A DNA stretch of 48,386 nucleotides from an uncultured bacterium (GTDB taxonomy: Bacteria > Pseudomonadota > Gammaproteobacteria > Burkholderiales > Burkholderiaceae_C): positions 1 through 48,386 of the forward strand of contig CAIYQZ010000005.1 of the NCBI GenBank assembly GCA_903928495.1. The letters are read 5' to 3'. This document shows positions 1 to 9,479 of the stretch, in pieces; position 1 is the first letter of the stretch, and each line of letters starts with the position of its first letter. Position numbers and translations under genes: made by a program. The notes beneath the pieces were generated by a model, which was not told where the DNA came from, made no database searches, and worked only from the letters and a program-made list of their open reading frames with translations.

Positions 1-414
1 GCCCAGCCGGCCCCCGCGCCGGAACCTCAGGCCGTCCCGCAAGCGCCGTCCCCGCCTGACACGGCCCAAGCTGCTAGCACCGCCCCGCTGAAAATCACCC
101 CCAAGGCCAGCGTACAGCCGGCATCGCAAACCCCGCCAGGTTCACCGCCGCCGGAAAACTCCCGCCCCGAAACGCCCGCTGCACCTGCACCTGCACCTGC
201 ACCTGCACCTGCACCTGCTCCTGCTCCTGCTCCTGCTCCTGTAACCAACACTGACGGGCAGGGGAATGTGCTCAGAGAGTTCCTGGCGCTTTACTCTCTG
301 GAACTCGAGTCACAAACTGGACAGGAACCCCTTGTGTTCGGTCAATTGCCAGGTTCAGGCGCGCCTCGCCTTGTGGGCAATGTCGTTTACGACGACGGGC
401 AAATCTGCAGGTGA
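1..414 (+). CDS. C-terminal end of a Pro/Ala-rich protein (partial, unidentified)
   Basis: The reading frame is open from the first base to a TGA at 412-414 (137 codons) and its start lies outside the window. The first part is very rich in Pro and Ala and contains an Ala-Pro dipeptide run (about residues 60-80). After it comes a compact tail of about 55 residues ending DDGQICR, with a single Cys. The Pro-rich part looks like a linker or cell-wall/periplasm-spanning stretch, and the tail could be a small folded domain. I do not recognise the family. The gene runs convergently into the two-partner-secretion translocator gene, so an exported or surface protein is possible, but that is only an inference from position. 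Confidence 0.5.
   Translation, partial: AQPAPAPEPQAVPQAPSPPDTAQAASTAPLKITPKASVQPASQTPPGSPPPENSRPETPAAPAPAPAPAPAPAPAPAPAPVTNTDGQGNVLREFLALYSLELESQTGQEPLVFGQLPGSGAPRLVGNVVYDDGQICR
181..240 (+). repeat. In-frame hexanucleotide microsatellite (Ala-Pro codons)
   Basis: Ten tandem hexamers: six copies of GCACCT followed by four copies of GCTCCT, coding for (Ala-Pro)10. The unit is six bases, so gain or loss of a unit would change linker length without shifting the frame. Confidence 0.9.
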
Positions 415-471
415 TGCAGGGTAGGCAGAAGAGTCAGCCGAAAATGGCTGGGTCAAGCTGCGAAAAAGCCG

Positions 472-2064
472 TTAATAGCGGCCAGAAAGCAGGATGTGAA
501 CTTTCTGGTCGCTAGATTTGGGGGCGGCACTGTTGAGTGCCAAAGGCACCTCACTGCCTTTGATGACGCGGCCGTAGTCCAATGCAACAGACAGCCACCC
601 CCGCGCGTAGCGCAGACCCAAACCCGCAGTTGACGCCGAGTCGTTTGATGGCACCAAACTGCCAGAGATGCCTTGCCTGCTGGTCCAACCGGCGTCCCAG
701 AATGCGAGCCAACGCAAGCCTGGTACCCACTCGGGTGAAGTGATTTCCAGAGTGCCGGCAAAACCCGAGTCGCCTGCCAGCGCCCGCTCTTGCGTGCCGC
801 GCAGACTTGCGTGCCCACCTACGCCGATTTGTTCCCCCGCAATCAATGCTGTAGGAGCCCATTGGGCTTGCCCCCGCACGCCGAACACCCAGCCATCGCC
901 AAAGGCCCTGGACCAAAAGCCATTGGCACGCACCGCTGTCCATCGGCTGCGGGTGACGGCAGGTGACTCGGACTGGTACGCCAACAGGTTGTTGCCACTG
1001 CCGCCGGGCAAGTTCATGGCAAGGGACACAGTGGAGCCCCACTGCTGGTCTGACGTTTGGGCCTTGATTGCGTAACCCAAAGACAGTGGGCGGCTGCGCC
1101 GGGTCTGCTGCCCCACCAAGGAGATACCGTTGAGGGCCGTGGGCTCAAACGTTTTGTCCTCTAAGGACACAAACGCGTACTGTTTGATGCCGGGCTTGGC
1201 ATACAGGTAGCGCGTTGCCGTGAGCCCCAGGCTCCGCCCAGCACCGGTGCTGCTGAAGGTGCCGAAATCCCCGACCACATTCGAGTCAGTGAACTGCACA
1301 TCAAGCATGGTCAATGCGTTGTATAGAGGCATGCGGTAATTGAGTCCGACCTGCCACACGCCCGAGGGGTTTGCCAGCGAAGTGGTACCTGCAGCCATGA
1401 ACTGATGGTCCAAACCCATGACGTTGTCGTGTCCGACAGAAAGGGTGAGCCTGTCTTTGCCGGTTGGTTGGGTACCGGTGTTGTTCAGCGTCGTCGACAG
1501 CCGCAATGGAGGGCTGTCTGTGACCTTGACTGCGGCGTCAATCAGGTCCGGTTCCGACGCTGCCCGGAGTGCCACCTGCGCATTTTTGGAAGGGTTTTCG
1601 TTGGCCATCGCGGTTTGAATGGCCAATGTTTCGAGATTCGGCGTACCGCCCTGTGCCAGCGCCGGCAAGCTGCGACGGATGTTGTCCTCGGAAAAGGCTT
1701 TTGTACCGTCCACACTCACTTGCCCAATGGCAAATCTCACCATCTGCAACTGAATCACCTCGCCCACTTCTTGGGGTGGCAAAACAACCCGGTGAAGACC
1801 AAAGCCCTTGTCACGCAACAAAGCCTCCAGCAATGCACTGGCTTTCTGCAAGTTCTCAAGGGTGGCTGGCTGTCGCAACAGCGGCGCGAGCGCGAGTGTG
1901 ACATCGGACTCGGCCAGCGGATTGGCACCAGCGACCGAGAAGCCTCTGATGGACGGCAAGGGAACGCCCTGCGCCGCAGGCTGAGCCCAAGCACTGGCAC
2001 ACAACAGCCAAGCCCCCACCACTGCCACCGCCGAACGATGGCGTTTGAATTCAAACTCTGACAT
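472..2064 (-). CDS. Two-partner secretion outer-membrane translocator (TpsB; ShlB/FhaC family)
   Basis: This is an Omp85-superfamily beta-barrel that exports a large TpsA-type partner protein across the outer membrane. The chosen ATG at 2064 gives MSEFEF and a clear signal peptide ending AWA-Q; in-frame ATGs at 2070 and 2091 are alternatives. Seen in the sequence: a POTRA_2-like domain soon after the signal, with the typical VVLPPQEV segment; a second POTRA-like stretch (FAIGQVSVDG); a long beta-rich barrel; the conserved LRGTQERA loop motif (family VRGY/F motif); and a C-terminal aromatic residue (ending SGRY), as expected for outer-membrane insertion. Length of 530 aa is normal for the family. 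The gene directly follows the FecR-domain gene, so the two are probably cotranscribed. No complete TpsA gene lies in the window. Confidence 0.88.
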   Translation of the reverse strand: MSEFEFKRHRSAVAVVGAWLLCASAWAQPAAQGVPLPSIRGFSVAGANPLAESDVTLALAPLLRQPATLENLQKASALLEALLRDKGFGLHRVVLPPQEVGEVIQLQMVRFAIGQVSVDGTKAFSEDNIRRSLPALAQGGTPNLETLAIQTAMANENPSKNAQVALRAASEPDLIDAAVKVTDSPPLRLSTTLNNTGTQPTGKDRLTLSVGHDNVMGLDHQFMAAGTTSLANPSGVWQVGLNYRMPLYNALTMLDVQFTDSNVVGDFGTFSSTGAGRSLGLTATRYLYAKPGIKQYAFVSLEDKTFEPTALNGISLVGQQTRRSRPLSLGYAIKAQTSDQQWGSTVSLAMNLPGGSGNNLLAYQSESPAVTRSRWTAVRANGFWSRAFGDGWVFGVRGQAQWAPTALIAGEQIGVGGHASLRGTQERALAGDSGFAGTLEITSPEWVPGLRWLAFWDAGWTSRQGISGSLVPSNDSASTAGLGLRYARGWLSVALDYGRVIKGSEVPLALNSAAPKSSDQKVHILLSGRY

Positions 2065-2081
2065 GCGCATACATCCCGGGT

Positions 2082-3461
2082 TCAACGGCATTGATTGACA
2101 GGGCGGAGGCCCGCCTCACCCAAAACCGATGTCAGCAATGGATTGGGGCTGCTCGGCAACGGCACGGGGTCCAGGTCCATGAACAACGGTACACGCAATG
2201 GCCGCAGCACACGCAAATCGTCCAGAGCCAGGCCCAGTTCACCGCGCCCCAAGTGCAAGGTACCCCTGTCGGTGAACAACTCTACGTGCCCATCACGCAC
2301 CAGCACGTACAAGCCCAGTTGGTTTTCATTGACATCTTGCATCAGGAACAAGGGGGCTTCGTTCACTTCGACCCCATCGGGGCGGGGCACACCCGGCAGA
2401 GGCAACTCGGTCAGGGGCCTGATGCCGGTACTGGACACAAACAACCCCTGACCTTCTTGCAATACCTGCAGGGCGGAGTGCCCCTCTGGCGTGACCGTGA
2501 TGGAACCCAGCCAGTTAAAAAAGCCACAGCCTGAGTCATCGCAAGTCATGTCAAGGCCCGTTCCACGGATACCAATCGTGGCAGTGGGCGTCTTGAAGCT
2601 GACGTTGCGGACCTGCGACTTGCCAATCAACCCGGTCAGCGCGCGCACCGTGCCTTTGAGCAATGAAACCAGGAATCGGCCATCGGTGGGGTTGTTGCGG
2701 TCAAAGACAAAGTCATCAACCTTGAACCGCGTGGCTGCTCCCAGCGACACCTTACTCTCGTCGCGGAAGGCCAGAACGGCGCTGGCATTGGGACCGGTTT
2801 CAACCAAGTCGCCCGGATACACGCTGGAGCCGTGTACGACCTTGCGCTTCTCACCATTGAATCCTTCAACCGTGATGGTGCCCTGTACCGCTACCGCCTT
2901 GGCACTGGCTTTGAGGTTGGCTGGCCTGGGAGATTCACCTGCGACGGCTGCTGTTTGGGCGCAATCATCAGCACACAAGCGGGCATCGAAATCGGTACCC
3001 CTGATACCGATGGTTGCCACCGGCGTCTTGATGCGGGCCGCTTTGTCGTTGTTTTTGGTGATCAGCCCCGTCAACGCACGCAAACCGCCCCGCAGCAACT
3101 GCATCACCATGTTGTTGTCGGGCGCCTCAGGCTTGAACTGGAACTGTTCCAGCACAACCTCTGTCTGCGGACGCAAGGTCATGCGCGTGCCATCGTCCAG
3201 CTTCAGCACAGCAGAAGCGCCTTCCGATGTGGTCAGCTTGTCCCCCACATACAGCGGCAAACCAGCCCCAAGCGTGCGGGGCGTGCTGCCGGGCAACTGT
3301 GCAAAACCTGCGCCCCGCGAGTAGGTCACTTCCCCCACCAAACGATTGGCGGCATCCGGTGCCGCTGCCTTGGTGGTGGCTTGACCGATGGCCGTGGCAG
3401 GCAGCAACGCCGCTACCAGCCCCCACGCCATGGCCGTTGACCTGAACAGATGCATCCCCAT
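2082..3461 (-). CDS. Exported protein with two tandem FecR domains
   Basis: The ATG at 3461 was chosen because AGGAGGG lies just upstream and a signal peptide (about residues 1-27, ending AIGQA) follows; an in-frame ATG at 3551 would bury the signal. The 459-aa product contains two homologous FecR-type repeats, about residues 66-167 and 210-312. Each ends in nearly the same core (TPVATIGIRGTDFD and TPTATIGIRGTGLD), immediately followed by a Cys pair (Cys163/Cys167 and Cys307/Cys312). There is no transmembrane anchor of the classical anti-sigma FecR type, so a periplasmic or outer-membrane-associated role is more likely than sigma-factor control. It lies upstream of the translocator gene, so the two are probably one operon. 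FecR-domain proteins next to TPS systems are known, but their role is unclear. Confidence 0.8.
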   Translation of the reverse strand: MGMHLFRSTAMAWGLVAALLPATAIGQATTKAAAPDAANRLVGEVTYSRGAGFAQLPGSTPRTLGAGLPLYVGDKLTTSEGASAVLKLDDGTRMTLRPQTEVVLEQFQFKPEAPDNNMVMQLLRGGLRALTGLITKNNDKAARIKTPVATIGIRGTDFDARLCADDCAQTAAVAGESPRPANLKASAKAVAVQGTITVEGFNGEKRKVVHGSSVYPGDLVETGPNASAVLAFRDESKVSLGAATRFKVDDFVFDRNNPTDGRFLVSLLKGTVRALTGLIGKSQVRNVSFKTPTATIGIRGTGLDMTCDDSGCGFFNWLGSITVTPEGHSALQVLQEGQGLFVSSTGIRPLTELPLPGVPRPDGVEVNEAPLFLMQDVNENQLGLYVLVRDGHVELFTDRGTLHLGRGELGLALDDLRVLRPLRVPLFMDLDPVPLPSSPNPLLTSVLGEAGLRPVNQCR

Positions 3462-3609
3462 GCGAGCCCTCCTGGCGAATGCTTTGTGGGTTGCCCTTGC
3501 GCAAGCCGACACCAGCATCCGTGTGTTGTTCGCTATTGTGGCCCCTCCCATTTCCCGTGTCCAACACAGAGTGCGTGTGAGCCACAGCCACGGTTCTTAG
3601 AATCCACCC

Positions 3610-4434
3610 ATGACTTTTACCGACAAACTCCGCGCGGCCAGCGCCCAACACAACAGCCTGCTTTGCGTGGGTCTGGACCCCGAACCCGCGCGCTTTCCCG
3701 TTGGCTGGAAAGGCGACGCCAGCAAGATTTTTGATTTTTGCGCGGCCATCGTGGATGCCACCGTAGACATTGCACAGTCGTTCAAGCCCCAAATTGCCTA
3801 CTTCGCCGCCCACCGCGCCGAAGACCAGCTGGAAAAGCTGATGGCCCACATGCGCCGCGTGGCCCCGCAGGTGCCGGTCATACTCGATGCCAAGCGCGGC
3901 GACATCGGCTCCACCGCCGAGCAGTACGCCAAAGAAGCCTTCGAGCGCTACCAGGCCGACTGCGTCACGCTGTCGCCCTTCATGGGTTTTGACTCGGTGC
4001 TGCCCTATTTGAAGTACGAGGGCAAGGGCGCCTACCTGCTGTGCCGCACCTCCAACCCCGGTGGCGACGACCTGCAAAGCCAGCGCCTGGCCAGCGTCGA
4101 CGGCCAGCCCCTGCTGTACGAACACATTGCCCGCCTGGCCCAAGGCCCGTGGAACGTGAACGGGCAACTGGGCCTGGTGGTGGGCGCCACCTACCCGGCT
4201 GAAATTGCCCGCGTGCGCGAAATTGCCCCCACCGTGCCCCTGCTGATTCCCGGTGTGGGCGCGCAGGGTGGCGATGCAAAAGCCACTGTGCGGGCGGGCC
4301 TCACCGCGCAAGGGCTGATTTCGGTGAACTCGTCGCGCGCCATCCTCTACGCCAGCAGCGGTGCCGACTTTGCCGATGCGGCGCGAGCCGAAGCCATCCG
4401 CACCCGTGAATTGCTGAACGCCTCAAGGGCATAG
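3610..4434 (+). CDS. pyrF: Orotidine 5'-phosphate decarboxylase
   Basis: This enzyme carries out the last step of de novo UMP synthesis, decarboxylating OMP to UMP in the cytosol. The 274-aa protein has the N-terminal LCVGLDP segment (about 18-24) and the catalytic DAKRGDIG motif at residues 93-100 that marks the longer, PyrF type-2 class. The TSNPGG and PGVGAQGG segments fit phosphate binding near the C-terminus. The ATG at 3610 is the only good start. It is transcribed away from the FecR gene and converges on uvrA. Its TAG stop lies inside a 50-nt interspersed repeat (4431-4480). Confidence 0.95.
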   Translation: MTFTDKLRAASAQHNSLLCVGLDPEPARFPVGWKGDASKIFDFCAAIVDATVDIAQSFKPQIAYFAAHRAEDQLEKLMAHMRRVAPQVPVILDAKRGDIGSTAEQYAKEAFERYQADCVTLSPFMGFDSVLPYLKYEGKGAYLLCRTSNPGGDDLQSQRLASVDGQPLLYEHIARLAQGPWNVNGQLGLVVGATYPAEIARVREIAPTVPLLIPGVGAQGGDAKATVRAGLTAQGLISVNSSRAILYASSGADFADAARAEAIRTRELLNASRA

Positions 4435-4480
4435 CAAACAAATCAATACAGTCAAGCGCTGGGCGGCATTTTTACTTCAA
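4431..4480 (+). repeat. 50-nt interspersed repeat, copy A
   Basis: The element runs from ATAGC to TTCAA and aligns without gaps, column for column, with the other four copies (6576, 15272, 27312, 30131). Shared landmarks are CAATACA at about positions 14-20, AAGCGC at about 24-29 and a T-rich tract near the end. This copy carries the TAG stop of pyrF on one strand and the TAA stop of uvrA on the other, so the two genes end inside it. Confidence 0.8.
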
Positions 4481-7400
4481 GTATCTTCTCAAGTACCGTC
4501 CAGTAAAGCTGGCGTCGCAGGCCGCTATTGTCTCGGGCGTGCCGGTGGCCACCACCATGCCACCGCCCGCGCCGCCCTCGGGGCCCATGTCAATCAGCCA
4601 GTCGGCTGTTTTGATGACATCCAGGTTGTGCTCGATCACCACCAACGTGTTGCCCGCGTCCCGCAGTTGATGCAGCACCTTCAGCAGCAGCTCAATGTCG
4701 GCAAAGTGCAGGCCGGTGGTGGGTTCATCCAATATGTACAGAGTGCGGCCAGTGTCGCGCTTGCTCAGTTCCAGCGCCAGCTTCACGCGCTGGGCCTCAC
4801 CGCCTGACAGGGTGGTGGCGCTTTGGCCCAGGCGCACGTAGCTCAGGCCCACGTCGAGCAGGGTTTGCAGCTTGCGGTGGATGGTGGGCACGGCGCTGAA
4901 AAACGCCCCGGCCTCGCCCACCGTCATGTCCAGCACCTGGGCGATGTTTTTGCCCTTGTATTGCACTTCCAGCGTTTCACGGTTGTAGCGCTTGCCGTGG
5001 CACACGTCGCAGGGCACGTACACGTCGGGCAAGAAGTGCATTTCCACCTTCACCACGCCGTCGCCCTGGCAAGCCTCGCAGCGCCCGCCGCCGCTGCCCT
5101 GGGCCACGTTGAAGCTGAAGCGCCCGGGGCCGTAGCCGCGTTCTTTGGCAGTGTTGGTTTCGGCCATCAGCTCGCGGATGGCGGTGAACAGGCCCGTGTA
5201 CGTGGCCGGGTTGCTGCGCGGGGTGCGGCCAATGGGGCTTTGGTCGACGTTGATGACCTTGTCGAAGTGCTCCAGGCCCTGAATTTCTTCGTGGGCGGCG
5301 GGCTCCTCGTGGGCGCGATACAGGTGCTTGGCCACCGCCGCATACAGCGTGTCGTTGACCAGTGTGCTTTTGCCTGAGCCACTCACGCCCGTCACGCAGG
5401 TGAGCAGGCCCACGGGGAAGGCGGCGGTCACGTTTTTCAGGTTGTGGCCGCTGGCGTTGACCACGGTCACCCAGTCCCATGGCGCATGGCGCTCGGTGGG
5501 CACGGTGATGTGCTTGGTGCCGCTGAGGTACTGCCCCGTGAGCGATTCGGGGTTGGCCATGACCTGCGCTGCCGTGCCCTGCGCCATGACGCGCCCGCCG
5601 TGCACCCCCGCGCCGGGGCCCATGTCAATCACATGGTCGGCCATGCGGATCATGTCTTCGTCGTGCTCCACCACCAGCACGGTGTTGCCCAGGTCGCGCA
5701 AGTGGATGAGGGTGGCAATCAGCCGGTCGTTGTCGCGCTGGTGCAGGCCAATGCTGGGCTCGTCCAGCACGTACATCACGCCGGTCAGGCCGCTGCCAAT
5801 CTGGCTGGCCAGGCGGATGCGCTGGGCCTCGCCACCACTCAAGGACTCTGCGCTGCGCTCCAGGCTGAGGTAGTTCAGGCCCACGTCGTTCAAAAATTTC
5901 AGCCGCTGGCGGATTTCGTGCACCACCTTGGCCGCGATGTCGCCCTTGGCCCCGCTGAGCTGCAGACTGCTGAAGTAAGCCAGCGATTCGCCCAGGGTGA
6001 TGTGGCTGACGTCGTAAATGGCGCGCTTCTGGTCGCCCTCGCCCACAAACACGTGGCGGGCCTCGCGGCGCAGGCGGCTGCCATGGCAGTCGGGGCAGGG
6101 TTGGGTGGCACGGTAGCGGCCCAGCTCTTCGCGCACGGTGGCACTGTCGGTTTCGCGGTAGCGGCGCTCGAAGTTGCGCAAGATGCCTTCGAACGGGTGT
6201 TCTTTCGTCACCTTTTTGCCGGCGGTTTTGCCGGAGTCGATGACGTACTGAAACGCCACGTCGTCTTCGCCCGAACCGAACAGCAGCACTTGTCGGGCCT
6301 GCTCGGGCAGGTCTTCCCACGGGGCCTCGGCATCAAATCCGTAGTGCTTGGCCAGGCTTTCAATCATGGCGAAGTAGTAGCCGTTGCGCCGGTCCCAGCC
6401 TTTGATGGCGCCGCTGGCCAGGCTGAGCGAGGGGAAGGCGACGATGCGTGCCGGGTCAAACACCTCGGTGTGGCCCAGGCCGCTGCAGGTGGGGCACGCG
6501 CCGTGCGGCGAGTTGAACGAGAACAGGCGCGGCTCCAGCTCGCCCAGTGAGTAGCTGCAGACCGGACACGCAAATTTGGAAGAAAAAAGCCCCTCAGCGC
6601 TTGATGGTATTGCACTGGCAGCTACGGTTTCATCCAGGTTCAACACCAAGGCTCGGCCATCGGCCAGGCGCAGCGCGGCCTCGAAACTCTCAGCCAAACG
6701 CTGGCGCTGGGCCAGGTAGGCCTGGGCGTCTTCGTGGTCGGCGGGCGAGGCATCTGCGGGCAGGGTGGACGTGGGTGGCGTGGCGCGCACCTTCAGGCGG
6801 TCCACCACCACGTCCACGTCGTGCGGCTGGGCGGGGTCCAGCTCGGTCAGCTCGTGACTTTCCAGGGTTTGGCCGTTCACACGGAAGCGCACGTAGCCCT
6901 GGGCCACCAGGCCGTCGAACATGTCACCCAAGTCGCCGGTGCGGCCACGGGCAATGGGGGCCAACACCATCAGTCGTGTGCCCTCAGGCCAGGCCAGCAC
7001 GGCATCCACCATCTGGCTCACGCTCAGGGCAGCGAGGGGCTGGCCGTGTTCGGGGCAATGTGGCGTGCCAGCTCGGGCAAACAGCAGGCGCAGGTAGTCG
7101 TGGATTTCAGTCACCGTGCCCACGGTGGAGCGCGGGTTGTGGCTGGTGGCTTTTTGCTCGATGCTGATGGCGGGGCTCAGGCCCTCGATCAAGTCCACAT
7201 CGGGCTTGTCCATCAGCTGCAAAAACTGGCGGGCGTAGGCGCTCAGGCTTTCCACGTAGCGGCGCTGGCCTTCTGCGTACAGCGTGTCAAACGCCAGGCT
7301 GCTTTTGCCCGAGCCCGACAACCCAGTGATGACCACCAGCTTGTCGCGCGGGATGTCGAGGTCGATGTTCTTCAGGTTGTGCGTGCGCGCACCGCGAACG

Positions 7401-7498
7401 CTGATGCGCTGGTGGCGCAAGGCAGCGGCCAACGGCAGGCCATCGCCGGCAACGGGCTGGGGGTTTGCAGGGTGGGACGAAGCAGTTTCTGGCGACAT
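4472..7498 (-). CDS. uvrA: Excinuclease ABC subunit A (UvrA)
   Basis: This is the DNA-damage sensor ATPase of nucleotide excision repair; it loads UvrB at lesions. The ATG at 7498 (MSPET) is preferred to an in-frame ATG five codons upstream. The 1008-aa protein has two ABC ATPase halves: Walker [10 protein letters not shown] at about 59-67 and GVSGSGKST in the second half, two LSGGEAQR signatures, and zinc-binding pairs CPVC/CPTC and CEAC/CDVC. It is longer than the usual 940 or so residues. Part of the excess is a short insert (residues about 292-309, VAASAIPSS...) encoded by a reverse copy of the 50-nt repeat, just before the first zinc module. It is divergent from the MFS gene. No LexA box was seen in the intergenic region. 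Confidence 0.96.
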   Translation of the reverse strand: MSPETASSHPANPQPVAGDGLPLAAALRHQRISVRGARTHNLKNIDLDIPRDKLVVITGLSGSGKSSLAFDTLYAEGQRRYVESLSAYARQFLQLMDKPDVDLIEGLSPAISIEQKATSHNPRSTVGTVTEIHDYLRLLFARAGTPHCPEHGQPLAALSVSQMVDAVLAWPEGTRLMVLAPIARGRTGDLGDMFDGLVAQGYVRFRVNGQTLESHELTELDPAQPHDVDVVVDRLKVRATPPTSTLPADASPADHEDAQAYLAQRQRLAESFEAALRLADGRALVLNLDETVAASAIPSSAEGLFSSKFACPVCSYSLGELEPRLFSFNSPHGACPTCSGLGHTEVFDPARIVAFPSLSLASGAIKGWDRRNGYYFAMIESLAKHYGFDAEAPWEDLPEQARQVLLFGSGEDDVAFQYVIDSGKTAGKKVTKEHPFEGILRNFERRYRETDSATVREELGRYRATQPCPDCHGSRLRREARHVFVGEGDQKRAIYDVSHITLGESLAYFSSLQLSGAKGDIAAKVVHEIRQRLKFLNDVGLNYLSLERSAESLSGGEAQRIRLASQIGSGLTGVMYVLDEPSIGLHQRDNDRLIATLIHLRDLGNTVLVVEHDEDMIRMADHVIDMGPGAGVHGGRVMAQGTAAQVMANPESLTGQYLSGTKHITVPTERHAPWDWVTVVNASGHNLKNVTAAFPVGLLTCVTGVSGSGKSTLVNDTLYAAVAKHLYRAHEEPAAHEEIQGLEHFDKVINVDQSPIGRTPRSNPATYTGLFTAIRELMAETNTAKERGYGPGRFSFNVAQGSGGGRCEACQGDGVVKVEMHFLPDVYVPCDVCHGKRYNRETLEVQYKGKNIAQVLDMTVGEAGAFFSAVPTIHRKLQTLLDVGLSYVRLGQSATTLSGGEAQRVKLALELSKRDTGRTLYILDEPTTGLHFADIELLLKVLHQLRDAGNTLVVIEHNLDVIKTADWLIDMGPEGGAGGGMVVATGTPETIAACDASFTGRYLRRYLK
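6576..6625 (-). repeat. 50-nt interspersed repeat, copy B (inside uvrA)
   Basis: On the minus strand this reads GTAGCTGCC...CAATACC...CAAGCGCTGAGGGGC then a T-tract and CTTCCAA. It matches the other copies over exactly 50 positions without gaps. It is in frame in uvrA and encodes [16 protein letters not shown], ending just before the KFACPVC zinc-binding segment. Confidence 0.75.
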
Positions 7499-7630
7499 GA
7501 GGCAACACAACAAGCCCCGCTGAAAGCCTGAGCGAAATGGCCCAGCCCGGCGCAGGGCAACCGGGCATTATCGGTTGCTGAACAATCAAGGACAATCTGC
7601 CGCTTTGCCCGCCCGCTACTGCCTGCGTCC

Positions 7631-8854
7631 ATGTCCACCACCGCCCCAGTCACAGTCGATTCTGTTGCCATGACACCGCTGGAGAAGCGCGCCAGTTTTT
7701 CGTTGGCGGCCATTTTTGCCCTGCGCATGTTGGGCCTGTTTCTCGTGCTGCCCGTGTTTGTGCTGGAAGCCAGGCATTACCCCGGCGGCGACAACACCGC
7801 CCTGGTGGGCTTGGCCATGGGCGTTTACGGCCTCACGCAAGCACTGATGCAGGTGCCGCTGGGCATGGCCAGCGACCGCTGGGGGCGCAAACGCATCATC
7901 GTGCTGGGGCTGGGTGTGTTTGCGCTGGGCAGCGGCTTGGCCGCGCTGGCCACCAGCGTGGAAGGCCTGCTGGTCGGCCGCGCACTGCAAGGTGCAGGAG
8001 CCGTGTCGGCCGCCGTGACGGCACTGCTGGCCGACCAGACCCGCGACAGCGTGCGTACCAAGGGCATGGCCCTGATTGGTGCCAGCATTGGGCTGATGTT
8101 TGCGCTGTCTCTGGTGCTGGCCCCACCGCTCACGGCAGCCGTGGGCTTGGGCGGTGTGTTTGCCCTGACTCTGATACTGGCGGTGGCCGGCATGGCGGTG
8201 GTGACCTGGTGGACCCCACCAGAGCCCCCAAAAGCGCCCAACACCCCGCGCGGCAAGCTGATGGACGTGTTGTTTCACCCTTCCCTCTGGCGGCTGAATC
8301 TGGGCGTGTTCGTTCTGCACGCCACCCAACTGGGCATGTGGATGGCTGTGCCCGCGCTGCTGACGCAGACCGGCTTAGCCCCGGCCAGCCACTGGCAGGT
8401 GTACCTGCCCGCAGTGCTGGGCTCGTTTGTGCTGATGGGCGGCCTGTTTGCCATGGAGCGACGGGGCTATTTGCGTGCCGTGCTGCGCGCCGCGGTGCTG
8501 CTGTTGCTGTTGGTGCAAGGCGGCTTGTTGCTGGCAGCGTCCAGCGGGCCTGCGCTGTGGCCACTGGCCACGCTGCTGTTTCTGTTTTTCGTGAGCTTCA
8601 ACATCCTTGAAGCCAGCCAGCCCAGCCTGGTGTCACGCTTGGCCCCGCCCGAATCACGCGGGGCCGCACTGGGTGTGTACAACGCGCTGCAATCACTGGG
8701 CCTGTTTGCCGGGGGTGCCGTGGGTGGCTCCCTGGTGAAGTGGGGTGGCACCCAGGTGCTGTTTGCGGCGTGCTGCGCGGCGGTGGCCGTGTGGCTGGTG
8801 CTGGGGTGGGGCATGCAGGCACCCCCCCCAAAAGGCCAGTCAACAGGGCACTGA
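7631..8854 (+). CDS. MFS transporter (drug/metabolite efflux type, YajR-like)
   Basis: An inner-membrane protein of 407 aa with about twelve hydrophobic segments and no signal peptide. The MFS motif A is clear in the loop after TM2 (GMASDRWGRKR, about residues 77-87). The closest family I can name is the YajR-type proton-driven efflux group, but the extra C-terminal domain of YajR is absent. It sits between uvrA (divergent) and ssb (same strand, 69 nt downstream), an arrangement I recall as common in Burkholderiales. The substrate cannot be told from sequence. Confidence 0.85.
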   Translation: MSTTAPVTVDSVAMTPLEKRASFSLAAIFALRMLGLFLVLPVFVLEARHYPGGDNTALVGLAMGVYGLTQALMQVPLGMASDRWGRKRIIVLGLGVFALGSGLAALATSVEGLLVGRALQGAGAVSAAVTALLADQTRDSVRTKGMALIGASIGLMFALSLVLAPPLTAAVGLGGVFALTLILAVAGMAVVTWWTPPEPPKAPNTPRGKLMDVLFHPSLWRLNLGVFVLHATQLGMWMAVPALLTQTGLAPASHWQVYLPAVLGSFVLMGGLFAMERRGYLRAVLRAAVLLLLLVQGGLLLAASSGPALWPLATLLFLFFVSFNILEASQPSLVSRLAPPESRGAALGVYNALQSLGLFAGGAVGGSLVKWGGTQVLFAACCAAVAVWLVLGWGMQAPPPKGQSTGH

Positions 8855-8923
8855 AGGTCGCCGCTCATTGGCCGGGCTGCTGCACAATCGGGCTTTTACA
8901 GAACACTTTTTCGGGCAGACACC

Positions 8924-9454
8924 ATGGCATCCGTCAACAAAGTCATCCTCATCGGCAACTGCGGGCGCGACCCTGAAATTCGCTATCTGCCTTCTGGCCA
9001 GGCCGTGGCCAACATCAGCATTGCCACCAGCACACGCCGCAAGAACCGCGACACCGGCGAAAGCGTGGAAGACACGCAGTGGCACCGCGTCACGTTCTAC
9101 GACCGCCTGGCAGAGATCGCCGGTGAATACGTGAAAAAAGGGCGCCCCGTGTACGTGGAAGGCCGTCTGAAGTACGGCACCTACGTGGACAAGGCCACCG
9201 GCGCCGAGAAGAACACCGTGGACATCATCGCCACCGAACTGCAACTGCTGGGCGGCCGCGAAGGCATGGGCGGCGGCAACATGGGTGGAGGCGATGAGGG
9301 CGGCTATGACGCTCCAGCGCCCGCACGCCGCGCACCTCCGCCTTCACGTCCAGCAGCACCGGCCTACGCCCCCGCACCACGTCAAGCACCGCCCGCTGCC
9401 CCCGCACGCAGCAGCAGCGGCTTTGACGACATGGACGACGACATTCCGTTCTAA
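8924..9454 (+). CDS. ssb: Single-stranded DNA-binding protein
   Basis: This protein coats ssDNA during replication, repair and recombination. The 176-aa product has the N-terminal OB fold (MASVNKVILIGNCGRDPE, then WHRVTFYDRLAE and KGRPVYVEGRLKYGTY). A Gly/Pro/Ala-rich disordered linker follows (about 110-165), then the acidic tip DDMDDDIPF that recruits partner proteins. The start at 8924 is the conserved MASVNKV. It is just downstream of the MFS gene and convergent with mnmA. Confidence 0.97.
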   Translation: MASVNKVILIGNCGRDPEIRYLPSGQAVANISIATSTRRKNRDTGESVEDTQWHRVTFYDRLAEIAGEYVKKGRPVYVEGRLKYGTYVDKATGAEKNTVDIIATELQLLGGREGMGGGNMGGGDEGGYDAPAPARRAPPPSRPAAPAYAPAPRQAPPAAPARSSSGFDDMDDDIPF

Positions 9455-9479
9455 CCGGCACCTTGTAGTCGGCGGTAGC

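Noticed and set aside
435-450. Small hairpin CAGCC-N6-GGCTG between the left-edge gene and tpsB, considered as a terminator
   Set aside because: The stem is only 5 bp and neither strand has a T-tract after it.
3127-4311. Long minus-strand frame opposite pyrF and the start of the FecR gene
   Set aside because: Its translation is low-complexity (Gly/His/Gln-rich) and it lies antisense to clearly recognisable genes; it is a product of high-GC codon structure.
5444-6550. Long plus-strand frame of 368 codons opposite uvrA
   Set aside because: uvrA motifs are unmistakable on the other strand, and the antisense product has no recognisable domain.
7499-7630. Search for a LexA/SOS box between uvrA and the MFS gene
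   Set aside because: No CTGT-N8-ACAG-like palindrome was seen, so no SOS control is claimed.
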